Below, one piece after another: positions 7,600-15,055 of a DNA stretch of 52,730 nt. The translations under genes and the position numbers were made by a program. The DNA is taken from the NCBI RefSeq assembly GCF_003693445.1, contig NZ_RFAR01000024.1, forward strand, positions 1 to 52,730, in the 5' to 3' direction. The number at the start of each line of letters is the position of its first letter. Within the stretch, counting starts at the first letter, position 1. The DNA is from Aquitalea palustris. Lineage in GTDB: Bacteria; Pseudomonadota; Gammaproteobacteria; Burkholderiales; Chromobacteriaceae. The notes under the pieces are model-generated. The model did not search any database, was not told where the DNA came from, and saw nothing but the letters and a program-made list of their open reading frames with translations.

Positions 7600-10500
7600 T
7601 TATTTGCCGAATTTGAGGTTGTGTTTTAACGCGGCATCCCGCAGCTGTTTAACGGATGACTCCGGGGCCTGCACGGTGATGGGGTCGCTTGCCCCAGGTA
7701 GCCAGATATTGAGTGGGCTACCGGACTGGCCCATGGCAGCACTGCCGGTGCTGGCCTGCAGGGATGGCATGGCCGATATCGCCCGGCTCACTGCCGGCAG
7801 CTGGCCCACGACACCGCCCGTGGCAAAGCGCGGCAGGCGCATCTGGTTGATGGCATGCAGCAGATCCGGGCCGTAGTAGCTGGTCGCCGCTGCCCGGACC
7901 ACGAATTCGCCATTACTCAAGCGGCTGAGGATGCTGTCCGAGGTGCCGGTGCCGGGGCCAGAAATGGCACCACCATCGGCGTGTGACTGGATGTCGGGCA
8001 GCCCGACTTGCCGACGGGCCGCTGCAAGATTGGTCGCGGCATCGCCGCCACCCACATAGTTCACCGGTACATTGATGGGGTTCGCTTTGGCAACTTGCTG
8101 GGCACTATTCAGGAACTGGTTCAGGTCAGCTGTCGCCGCTTTCTTATCGACTTCAGCCGGTACCGTTGTCGCCGCCGCTTTCTTATCACTGCTTCCGGCC
8201 GTGGATGGTCCTGGTGTCAGTTCCGAGGTAGGACGATCTGGCAGACCAATTGCCTGGCGCGCATCCTGCAGCTGCTTGCCATCGGGGCCAACTAGGCCAA
8301 GCGGAATCTTGACTGGATGAGCCTGGGCCGCCTGCTGGATGCGGTTGATCATGCTTTCCATGTCCTGGATGGCCTGCTTATCGTTGAAGCTCACCGATAT
8401 ATCCAGTTTCTGGATGGCTGCAGCAGCGGCTTTTAGCGCTTCCATCTTTTCCATTGCCGCTTGCAGGGAAGATTTGGCGGTTTTTTCTGCACCGGCATCC
8501 AGACTGTCCTGGGCGCGACCCGCCTGGTCATTGAACAGCTTGAATTCGCCTTCAGTGATCTTGCCGCCGCTGCGCAGTTGATTGATGACGTCCATCACGC
8601 GGCTGAATGCTGTTTCAGCAGCTGCGGCATCGCGGGTGGCTTTTTGGAAGTCACCATCAAGGCCAGTGGTATTCGCCGTCTTTTGACTGTCCTGCGCGGC
8701 CCGTGCGAGTGCCTGGGCTTTTTGCAGGCTTTCGTAGTAGTCGGTCACGCCTTGTGGTTCTGCGGCCTTGGCGGCAGGGTCTACCGCTTTATTATTGGCC
8801 CAGGCATCCTGATGTTTTTGGCGTGTGGCAACGGCAGCCTGCAACTGCTCATTGGCCTTGTCATACAGCTTCTGCTCTCTGGCCAGCGCGACAGCGAGGG
8901 TCTCTAGTTGGCCATTCTTGATAGCCTTGATCTGGCTGCTGTAGCTGGTTTCCAGCTTGAGGCGCTGCGCCTCATAATCATCTAGAGCTTTGAGAGCCTT
9001 TTTATAGGCAATCGCCTCAGCCAGGTATTTTTGGTATTCCGGATCTTGATCAGATACACCACCTGCACGGGTGACATCTCGCGCCCGTTGATTCGCCAGG
9101 TCAATCTGAATCTTGTGGGCACGGTCGAGGTTCTTCCGGTAATCCTCAAGCTGCTTTTTAGTCGAGCTGGCCAGGTCTTCCGCTGAATACACGCGAGTGA
9201 CTGCACCGGTTCCCGTACCACGATCTTGCTGTGCCCCTTCGCGCTCGAGGCGATTAATTTCCTCCAGTGTTTGACGCTTCTGCTCAAGGGCGTCTACTTC
9301 CATCTTATAGAGATCAATGGTATTGCTGATTATTGGTTCAAGCGCCTTATAAGATGCATAGGCCACTGTTCCAAACACCGTAAAGCGGGCAATCAGAGCT
9401 GCTACCCCAGTCAGTGATACGGATGAGGTCAGCGCCACTTCTGCTGTCATACCTGTCCATGCCTTTTTTGCGACATTGGCAGCGGCACGCCAGGCCGCGC
9501 CGGACTGCATTGCTGCAGTCTCAGCGGCCTTTGCTCCTTCTACAGCAACACCGGTACCTGCGGCAGCTGGAACAGCTTTAGCCAAGCGATAGGTTTCTGT
9601 GACGCCTTGTGCATAGGTCGCCCCCTCCATCACGCCGGTGGCAACCTTTGTCAGCGTAGATGCCGGCTGAGCCGCTTTGGCTGCTGCCGTCGCCTTGCGG
9701 ACACCACCTTTGCCGACCACGGTATCAATGATGTCGCCCACCGTCTGGGCTTCTTTCAGCGTCCGCAGTGCGGTAGCAGCCTTGCTGGCGGCCGTGGCAA
9801 AGGTCACCAGATCCGTGGCCAGGCCCGCAAACAGCTTCTTGGCAGCCAGGGCACCATAAACCGCAGCCACAGCAATGATGGCATCGTGATGTGCGGTGAT
9901 GAATTTGGCCGTACCGATGGCAATCTTGCCCAGGGCCTGCAGCGCGTCTGCGATGTCGTGGGCGATCTGGGACAGTTCGCCGGTTTCCTTCATCTTCTGC
10001 AGTGCAGTCGTCAGCTGGGTGATGCTGTCTTTGGCGAACTGCAGCAGACCGGCCTGGCCGATGCTGTCCAGGAAGTCATTCCACAAGTCGGTGGCATTCG
10101 ACACGATGCCATTCCAGGTCTGCATCTGCGAAGCCGCTACACCGGCTGCATCATTCTCCATCGCTTGCATCAGGGCGGTGATGGCATCCCGGCCGAGCTG
10201 ACCATTCTCGGATAGCTTCATCAGCTCGGCAGCCGACTTGTTCATGGCCTTGGACAGCAGATCCCATACCGGTACCCCGGCCTCGTTGAGCTGCATGATC
10301 TCTTCGCCCTGCAGCTTCTGCTTGGTCCAGGCTTGGCCCAGTGCCAGCGTAATACGCTCCAGCATTTCCTGGCTGCCGCCCAGCTTTGCTGCCTGGTCGA
10401 TGATGGCCTGCATGCTGCCGGCAGTCGGGTCCAACCCGTAATTGCGCAGCCGGATATAAGTCTGGGTCAGGTTGGTGACCTGGAACGGGGTATTGATTGC

Positions 10501-11811
10501 CTGTTGCTTGATATACGCGAAGGCTTCACCACCCTTGGTGGCGGATTTTTCAACGGCGTTTAACTGGGTACGCAGGGTTTCAAACTGGCCAGCCGTGGAC
10601 AGGATGCTGCGGGTCAAAGCCAGCGCGGCATTCAGCGACACCACTGCCGAGGCCATGGCCACCAGTTTGCCGGCACCCGTCATCAGGAAGCTGCTGGCCG
10701 GCATCGTGCCCTGCAGCTCGGCACGCAGTTCAGCAATCCGGGCCTTGGTGGCCGTAGCCGCCCTGGACAGCTCGGCCATGCTGATGGCCGGGTTCTGCGT
10801 CAGGCGAGAGAAGGCCGCCGATACCTGCTGGATTTCACGTTGAATGTCGGTCTGGGAGCGTATGCCCAGGACATCGCGGGCAGCACTGGTGCGCTGTGCC
10901 TGATTGACCGATGCAGAGGGCGCGGTAAACAGCTTTACCTCGTCAGCGCCACCACGCAGTTCCTGGCGCAAGGCGGCAATCCGGGCCTTAGTCGCCGCCG
11001 CTGCCCGGTCCAGCTCATTGTGCGAGACGGTACCGGTAGCGGCGAGGCGGTCATATGCTGCTTGCACCTGGCTGATTTCGCGGGTGATATCCAGCTCGGA
11101 ACGGATGCCCAGGACATCGCGGGCGGCACCAGTACGGCGCACCTGGTTGACGGCTGCTGATGGAGCGGTAAACAGTTTTACCTCCTCAGCACCGCCTCGC
11201 AGCTCCTGGCGCAGGGCGGCAATCCGGGCCTTGGTCGCAGCAGCCGCCCGGTCCAGCTCGTTATGCGAGACCGTACCGGTGGCGGCAAGGCGATCATAGG
11301 CAGCCTGCACCAGGTTAATTTCGCGGGTGACATCCAGCTCGGAACGGATGCCCAGCACATCGCGGGCAGCATTGGTGCGGCGGTTCTGGATGACGCTTGC
11401 AGATGCTTTTGCAATGGCCGTGGCCATTTTGTCCTGCTCTGCTGCCAGATTGCGGGTATCGACACCGGCCGCAGCCAGCGCCTGGCGCATGGAGACCACG
11501 GCAGCGACCTGGCCACGCATGGCCGCCTCGGTCTTGCTGATCGCAGCCTCAGCCTTCGCCAGTTGCTGGCTTTGCTGCAGGCTGCCACCACCATCCCCCA
11601 GCGCTTTGCGCACCTGTTCTGCCGTGGCCTTCAGCTTCACCAGGGCGGTGCCTGTGCTGTCGGCATCATCCTTGGCTTGCTTGAACAGGCTGATCTGCTT
11701 GGCCTTGTCCGCCATGCCCTTGAGTGCCTGGCCATAGATGGTTTCCGCCTTGGTCACCGCAGTGACAAAGTCGGAGCTGTTGGCCTTGATCAGGTATTCC
11801 AGGGTTTTCAT
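7600..11811 (-). CDS. Tail tape measure protein, 1403 aa
   Basis: The largest gene of the window encodes a 1403-residue, mostly helical protein rich in Ala, Gln, Lys and Glu. It has coiled-coil stretches in both halves and hydrophobic segments around residues 640-690 and 820-850 that could insert in the membrane. An N-terminal region of about 240 residues is made of three tandem repeats. The C-terminus carries the SHADGGAISGPGTGTSDSIL-type segment common to tape measures. It sets tail length and helps DNA entry; by the usual 0.15 nm per residue a tail near 200 nm is expected. It overlaps the chaperone gene by four bases. Confidence 0.93.
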   Translation of the reverse strand: MKTLEYLIKANSSDFVTAVTKAETIYGQALKGMADKAKQISLFKQAKDDADSTGTALVKLKATAEQVRKALGDGGGSLQQSQQLAKAEAAISKTEAAMRGQVAAVVSMRQALAAAGVDTRNLAAEQDKMATAIAKASASVIQNRRTNAARDVLGIRSELDVTREINLVQAAYDRLAATGTVSHNELDRAAAATKARIAALRQELRGGAEEVKLFTAPSAAVNQVRRTGAARDVLGIRSELDITREISQVQAAYDRLAATGTVSHNELDRAAAATKARIAALRQELRGGADEVKLFTAPSASVNQAQRTSAARDVLGIRSQTDIQREIQQVSAAFSRLTQNPAISMAELSRAATATKARIAELRAELQGTMPASSFLMTGAGKLVAMASAVVSLNAALALTRSILSTAGQFETLRTQLNAVEKSATKGGEAFAYIKQQAINTPFQVTNLTQTYIRLRNYGLDPTAGSMQAIIDQAAKLGGSQEMLERITLALGQAWTKQKLQGEEIMQLNEAGVPVWDLLSKAMNKSAAELMKLSENGQLGRDAITALMQAMENDAAGVAASQMQTWNGIVSNATDLWNDFLDSIGQAGLLQFAKDSITQLTTALQKMKETGELSQIAHDIADALQALGKIAIGTAKFITAHHDAIIAVAAVYGALAAKKLFAGLATDLVTFATAASKAATALRTLKEAQTVGDIIDTVVGKGGVRKATAAAKAAQPASTLTKVATGVMEGATYAQGVTETYRLAKAVPAAAGTGVAVEGAKAAETAAMQSGAAWRAAANVAKKAWTGMTAEVALTSSVSLTGVAALIARFTVFGTVAYASYKALEPIISNTIDLYKMEVDALEQKRQTLEEINRLEREGAQQDRGTGTGAVTRVYSAEDLASSTKKQLEDYRKNLDRAHKIQIDLANQRARDVTRAGGVSDQDPEYQKYLAEAIAYKKALKALDDYEAQRLKLETSYSSQIKAIKNGQLETLAVALAREQKLYDKANEQLQAAVATRQKHQDAWANNKAVDPAAKAAEPQGVTDYYESLQKAQALARAAQDSQKTANTTGLDGDFQKATRDAAAAETAFSRVMDVINQLRSGGKITEGEFKLFNDQAGRAQDSLDAGAEKTAKSSLQAAMEKMEALKAAAAAIQKLDISVSFNDKQAIQDMESMINRIQQAAQAHPVKIPLGLVGPDGKQLQDARQAIGLPDRPTSELTPGPSTAGSSDKKAAATTVPAEVDKKAATADLNQFLNSAQQVAKANPINVPVNYVGGGDAATNLAAARRQVGLPDIQSHADGGAISGPGTGTSDSILSRLSNGEFVVRAAATSYYGPDLLHAINQMRLPRFATGGVVGQLPAVSRAISAMPSLQASTGSAAMGQSGSPLNIWLPGASDPITVQAPESSVKQLRDAALKHNLKFGK
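10648..11391 (-). repeat. Three tandem 77-81-residue repeats in the tape measure
   Basis: Within residues of about 141-388 the block beginning RTxAARDVLGIRSE occurs three times. Copies 1 and 2 are 243 bases (81 codons) apart and nearly identical in DNA and protein; copy 3 is 231 bases further and more diverged. The shared features are AAYDRLAATGTVSHNELD and TKARIAALRQELRG. The repeats keep the reading frame, so they would add about 80 residues of helix, or about 12 nm of tail, per unit. Confidence 0.9.
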
Positions 11812-12286
11812 GTGGCGTTTCGGCTATTCAGATCATCAATGACGGCGGCAAAGAAGCGCAGCGGGTACTGGGCAGCATTGGGGTGGCCCGCTTCAATCAG
11901 CCGGCCCAGATTGGTTTCCAGCTGGCTTAGCTGTTCAGTTGGGCCAGGGCGATCATCTCCGCCTGGGCCTTCGCCTGTTCCAGCCGCGCCTTCATGCCGA
12001 AAAAAAGCGGGTTCAACTCCCGGCACTGATCGCGCAGTGTCTGCAGCTCCGAGTCAGCCAGGCTATCCAGCATGTCCTGCGCCATCGGAGCCATGGCGCG
12101 CAGCTCGTCCAGGCGCAGATCCGGCAGCAGGGTGGCATTCATGATCAGATCAGCCTGGTCCGGGATCAGCCCGACATCGCCATGCTGCTGGATCGATGCC
12201 ACCAGCAGTGCGCGAATATCCGCGACGGTCAGTTCGCGGATGGTGATGGTGTGGTCACCGATGGGAATGGGTTTTTCGATACGCAT
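11808..12286 (-). CDS. Tail assembly chaperone, -1 frameshift fusion (G-T type), 159 aa
   Basis: Ribosomes that slip one base back at the heptamer T TTT TTC (11999-12005) leave the upstream frame after residue 96 and read 63 more codons to the stop at 11808. This gives a 159-residue protein. The downstream frame has no plausible independent start. This is the lambda gpG/gpGT arrangement: a short and an extended chaperone made in a fixed ratio, the extension recruiting tail tube protein to the tape measure. The genes sit between tail tube and tape measure, exactly where this pair is expected. Confidence 0.85.
11927..12286 (-). CDS. Tail assembly chaperone, short form (G type), 119 aa
   Basis: The unshifted product is a 119-residue, largely helical acidic protein (ADIRALLVASIQQHG, LDELRAMAPMAQDML), matching the size of gpG-type chaperones. 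It coats the tape measure during tail assembly. Translation passes through a run of seven T in the minus strand at codons 94-96, where a fraction of ribosomes is expected to shift into the longer product. The stop is at 11927. Confidence 0.85.
   Translation of the reverse strand: MRIEKPIPIGDHTITIRELTVADIRALLVASIQQHGDVGLIPDQADLIMNATLLPDLRLDELRAMAPMAQDMLDSLADSELQTLRDQCRELNPLFFGMKARLEQAKAQAEMIALAQLNS
11999..12005 (-). promoter_or_regulatory. Programmed -1 ribosomal frameshift site
   Basis: In the zero frame the codons are CTT TTT TTC, which contain the perfect slippery heptamer T TTT TTC. Both tRNAs can re-pair after a one-base backward slip. The upstream frame ends 72 bases downstream and the other frame continues to 11808. 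The slippery run, frame arrangement and location between tail tube and tape measure are seen directly; the efficiency is unknown. Confidence 0.85.
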
Positions 12287-12335
12287 GACAAGCTCCAGGG
12301 CGCAGCCAGGCTGCGCCCATCGGTGGTGGGATGGC

Positions 12336-13088
12336 TTACTTCAGCAGGGTTTCACGTACCCACTGCGACAGGCCTTCACCGGTCTGCAGCGGGTCAGCCA
12401 GTACCTCAAACTTCAGGCCGGCACTGCGGAAATCCTTGCCCAGGATGGAGTACTTGTCGGCAAAGCCGAACTTGCCCCGGAATACTTGCATCACCACCTG
12501 CTTGCGGCTGGCCTTGTTCACGCCATGGAAAATCAGGCTGCGCTCTTTCTGGGAGCCGGCCAACCACTCGACCACATTGGCCTCCAGGGCCTTGTAGCTG
12601 ACCTTGATCTTGGTGCCGTCCGCGATGCCGCCACTGGCAAGCGGAATGATGCCGGCAGCGGTCGGGAAGTAATCTTTGCCGGCAATAAAGGGCTGGCCAC
12701 CTGCATCAGGGCTGACGACAAAGTCACCCGCGCCAAGATTCTCCAGCGGTACCAGGACGCCCTGGTATGCGGTCTGGACTTCATCGGTAATGGCTTGCTC
12801 TTCACGGGCATTGGCCACACCCATGGTCATTTCGGCAATGATCTCCGGCTGGAAGGTGGTCACCTTCAGATCCAGCGATACCGACTTCACCGAGTACAGC
12901 TTGTCGTAGTTGCCCTGGCCGGTGTAAGAGTCCGCCAACTCCTGGGTTTCCTGCTCAATGGTCAGGTCAGCGGTTTCGACCATGGCAAACGGGGCGTATT
13001 TGGCGACACCATACTCAGCCATCAGGATCTGGCCGGAGACTGAGTACGAATGTTTTTCAGTCGTGGGGATAAAGGGTGCAAAGCTCAT
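12336..13088 (-). CDS. Major tail tube protein, 250 aa
   Basis: The 250-residue product has the beta-rich layout of siphophage tail tube proteins. It includes an N-terminal segment (YSVSGQILMAEYG), a central strand region (KSVSLDLKVTTFQPEIIAEM) and a C-terminal region with KFEVLADPLQTGEG. It lies just before the frameshifted chaperone pair, the standard position for the tube gene. No sheath gene is nearby, so the tail is non-contractile. Confidence 0.8.
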   Translation of the reverse strand: MSFAPFIPTTEKHSYSVSGQILMAEYGVAKYAPFAMVETADLTIEQETQELADSYTGQGNYDKLYSVKSVSLDLKVTTFQPEIIAEMTMGVANAREEQAITDEVQTAYQGVLVPLENLGAGDFVVSPDAGGQPFIAGKDYFPTAAGIIPLASGGIADGTKIKVSYKALEANVVEWLAGSQKERSLIFHGVNKASRKQVVMQVFRGKFGFADKYSILGKDFRSAGLKFEVLADPLQTGEGLSQWVRETLLK

Positions 13089-13270
13089 GCTTCAGGCTCC
13101 GATAGAGTGGGAATGGATTGCCGTGCCTTAGCCGGCTTGGCAATGTTGTTGCGGTACAGCCAGGCTGCCGTACTGGGGGATACGTCCAGCTCATGGCCAA
13201 CCGGGTAGAGGGTGCCGGCGTTCTTGTGCTCCACAATCAGCTCGACACGCTCCTTTTGGGTCGATGCCAT
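13085..13270 (-). CDS. Small phage protein, 61 aa
   Basis: The start is the ATG at 13270, which has AGGAG five bases upstream; the in-frame ATG 15 bases earlier lacks this. The 61-residue product (MASTQKERVELIVEHKNAG) has a helix followed by a VSPSTAAWLYRNN segment resembling a small DNA- or protein-binding helix pair. It overlaps the tail tube gene by four bases. In related phages a similar small protein precedes the tube gene; its role is unknown. Confidence 0.65.
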   Translation of the reverse strand: MASTQKERVELIVEHKNAGTLYPVGHELDVSPSTAAWLYRNNIAKPAKARQSIPTLSEPEA

Positions 13271-13281
13271 GGGGTCTCCTT

Positions 13282-13701
13282 TCATGCGTAGAAATCAGCG
13301 GTAAATAGCAGCGGGAAATAGCCCCAGTCGCTCACGTAGACGGCAGCGGGCGGGGTGGTCGCCTGCAACGGGTCATACAGCGCGGCATCCGGCGTCCAGC
13401 CCAGCAGGGCAGCACGGGCCTTGGCCAGCAGCTCACCGGCTTTGGCTAGCATCTGGTCGGTACTGCCCTGGAGAGCGGCCACCACCATCCACTGCTGCAG
13501 GATGTGGTTCTGGGCTTCCATGGACTGACCATCACCCGGCAAGACATCCCGCACGTAGATCACATACAAGGACGGCGAGACCTGCTCGCCACTGGTCACA
13601 TCGGTCAACTCGCCGCGCTGCACGATCTGACGGACATCACTGATCTGGGCTTTGAGCTGGGCGACGATGTGTTTGCCCAGGGCGAGGGGGTCGGGACGCA
13701 T
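13282..13701 (-). CDS. Tail terminator/completion-type protein, 139 aa
   Basis: The ATG at 13701 overlaps the TGA of the upstream gene (TGATG), so it is preferred over longer frames. The 139-residue product begins with a helix (PLALGKHIVAQLKAQISDV) and continues with beta strands (SPSLYVIYVRDVLPG). Size and place, between the gp36-like head-tail protein and the tail tube, match tail completion proteins of Mu-like phages (gp37 position). The function is inferred from synteny. Confidence 0.65.
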   Translation of the reverse strand: MRPDPLALGKHIVAQLKAQISDVRQIVQRGELTDVTSGEQVSPSLYVIYVRDVLPGDGQSMEAQNHILQQWMVVAALQGSTDQMLAKAGELLAKARAALLGWTPDAALYDPLQATTPPAAVYVSDWGYFPLLFTADFYA

Positions 13702-14132
13702 CAGTAGTCCCCCATGGTGCGGCGGGTAAATTTGCGGCGCGGGCCGGACATGACCACCTTGCCGGTGGAGCTGGTCGGGGTTTCCGGTACCGGCAAGCCC
13801 AGCGATACCACGCCATTGGCCACGTCCTTGAGCCACTTCACCCCGTCGTCGTAACGCTTGGTCACTTCTTCACCAGGCTGGCTGGAATACAGGAAGTAGC
13901 GCACCAGGTCAGCGGCTACACGCTCCAGTGCACCAGGTACAAACGGCACCGGCAGGGTGTAACGCTTTCCCAGGTAGGAATTGACTAGCTCGGAGGCATC
14001 GCTGATGGCGCGATTAACCTTGCCCTGGTCGACCTCCCCGGTATTGGTCGGGTCAGTGACGCGCAGCAGGAACTCCCGCCCGAAGCGGTCTTCCAGGCCT
14101 TGCTGGGTGATGTAGGGGGGTGAAGTAGTCAT
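13701..14132 (-). CDS. Mu gp36-like head-tail protein (DUF1320 type), 143 aa
   Basis: The 143-residue product matches the gp36/DUF1320 pattern: an N-terminal TQQGLEDRFG segment, helices with ASELVNSYLGKRYTLP, a DLVRYFLY core and a basic C-terminus. Such proteins join head and tail. The start is the ATG at 14132, which has no Shine-Dalgarno sequence. The predicted late promoter would begin transcription at about this base, so a leaderless mRNA is likely. It is the first gene of the tail operon. Confidence 0.8.
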   Translation of the reverse strand: MTTSPPYITQQGLEDRFGREFLLRVTDPTNTGEVDQGKVNRAISDASELVNSYLGKRYTLPVPFVPGALERVAADLVRYFLYSSQPGEEVTKRYDDGVKWLKDVANGVVSLGLPVPETPTSSTGKVVMSGPRRKFTRRTMGDY

Positions 14133-14138
14133 GCCCGC

Positions 14139-14185
14139 ATTGTGCGGGCATGGGAAGTGCAAAAAAGGTAGGAAAGGGTTCGGTA
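14139..14185 (-). promoter_or_regulatory. Predicted late promoter of the tail operon
   Basis: On the minus strand TACCGAACCCTTTCC (14185 to 14171) is followed after exactly 26 bases by CACAAT (14144 to 14139). The same pair with the same spacing precedes the protease gene. If CACAAT is the -10 element, transcription begins at about 14132, the start codon of the gp36-like gene. The -10 region is embedded in a perfect hairpin, CATGCCCGCA (14130-14139) against TGCGGGCATG (14143-14152). Confidence 0.7.
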
Positions 14186-14190
14186 GACAG

Positions 14191-14424
14191 CTATCTCTCA
14201 GGATCGCCAAACTGTTTCTGGAAGCGGCGATTTAGGCCCTCACGGAACAGGATGCCACCGACTGCAGTCAGGAGCGCCATGTCATCTACCGACAAGCGGT
14301 CTGCATTCAAATCCATCCAGATCGCCAGCTGTATCGTAGCTTCATCGATAGACTTGGTGCTTTGTGTTGCGTCCAGGATCTCGGCTTGGGCGCGGAATTG
14401 CTCAACGACGGGATGAAATTCCAT
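14191..14424 (-). CDS. Small acidic phage protein, 77 aa
   Basis: The ATG at 14424 has GGGGG about five bases upstream. The 77-residue product is soluble and mostly helical (IDEATIQLAIWMDLNADRLS), with a basic C-terminal end. It sits downstream of the effector-immunity block and ends just before the late promoter of the tail operon. It could be a further cargo gene or a head-tail accessory protein. No family is recognised. Confidence 0.6.
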   Translation of the reverse strand: MEFHPVVEQFRAQAEILDATQSTKSIDEATIQLAIWMDLNADRLSVDDMALLTAVGGILFREGLNRRFQKQFGDPER

Positions 14425-14439
14425 GATGCCCCCAAGCGG

Positions 14440-14523
14440 CTATTTGGTACTGGTGACGGCCTCAATCACCGACTTGTACAGCATGCAGGTATTCGCCCTA
14501 GTTGACTGCATCTTGCAGTGCAT
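14440..14523 (-). CDS. Possible 27-aa small ORF
   Basis: AAGGAG stands seven bases before an ATG at 14523 that opens a 27-codon frame ending in TAG at 14440. The peptide has three Cys in its first half (MHCKMQSTRANTCMLYKSV). It fills the gap between the immunity candidate and the 77-residue gene. The ribosome site is the main support; length is too short to exclude chance. Confidence 0.35.
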   Translation of the reverse strand: MHCKMQSTRANTCMLYKSVIEAVTSTK

Positions 14524-14557
14524 TGTGTGACTCCTTGGTGAACATGGCTTGGAAGTT

Positions 14558-15055
14558 TTATTCTTCCGTGTTCCGTAATTGAGTCTCTGTGCATTCTGCA
14601 ATGCCATCATGTCGTTTTACACCAGACAAGTAGCGCCGCCCCTTCTCATCCTTGCGGATACAGAACTCAACATTTTGACGTCCCCATTCGCCACCAAATG
14701 AGAATGATAGAGGTGCGTCGACGGGAAGAGTTTTTGCAGGTTGCTGGTTGTTATCAGGTGATTTAATACCATAGACCACGCACGTCGCTGCAGTTGTCGG
14801 AAGAGTCTTTTGCCACTTGCGGAACCAAACGCTCCACAAGGCTCCGGAGCCGTTGCCAGACTCGCTATACATGCGCATAGATACTCCGTGCCCCTGCAGA
14901 TATGCTGGTACATCCAAAGGTGATAATGAAAAAAAGCATGGCATCCCATCCTTAATGACAGCACCCACAGTGGCGTCATACGGCTTAGACATCGCGATAG
15001 ATAGTGTAGTCGCCAAGGATAGAGAAAATGCAATCGCGATTTTGGACAGACTCAC
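14558..15055 (-). CDS. Secreted protein, candidate immunity protein for the PAAR effector, 165 aa
   Basis: The product has an N-terminal signal peptide: a Lys at residue 5, then a hydrophobic stretch IAIAFSLSLATTLSIA and a small-residue cleavage region near residue 22. The mature part of about 140 residues is hydrophilic, with three scattered Cys. The GTG start overlaps the stop of the effector gene (GTGA), so the two are translated together. A periplasmic partner immediately after a type VI effector is the classical immunity arrangement. The immunity role is inferred from context; no immunity family is recognised. Confidence 0.65.
   Translation of the reverse strand: MSLSKIAIAFSLSLATTLSIAMSKPYDATVGAVIKDGMPCFFSLSPLDVPAYLQGHGVSMRMYSESGNGSGALWSVWFRKWQKTLPTTAATCVVYGIKSPDNNQQPAKTLPVDAPLSFSFGGEWGRQNVEFCIRKDEKGRRYLSGVKRHDGIAECTETQLRNTEE

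Noticed and set aside
11263-12144. 293-codon plus-strand frame across the tape measure and chaperone genes
   Set aside because: It is antisense to strongly supported tail genes, has no ribosome site, and its composition is an out-of-frame reading of the repeats.
12336-13088. Contractile sheath gene (myovirus tail)
   Set aside because: Only one major tail gene of tube size exists before the chaperones; no sheath-sized gene occurs anywhere in the tail block.
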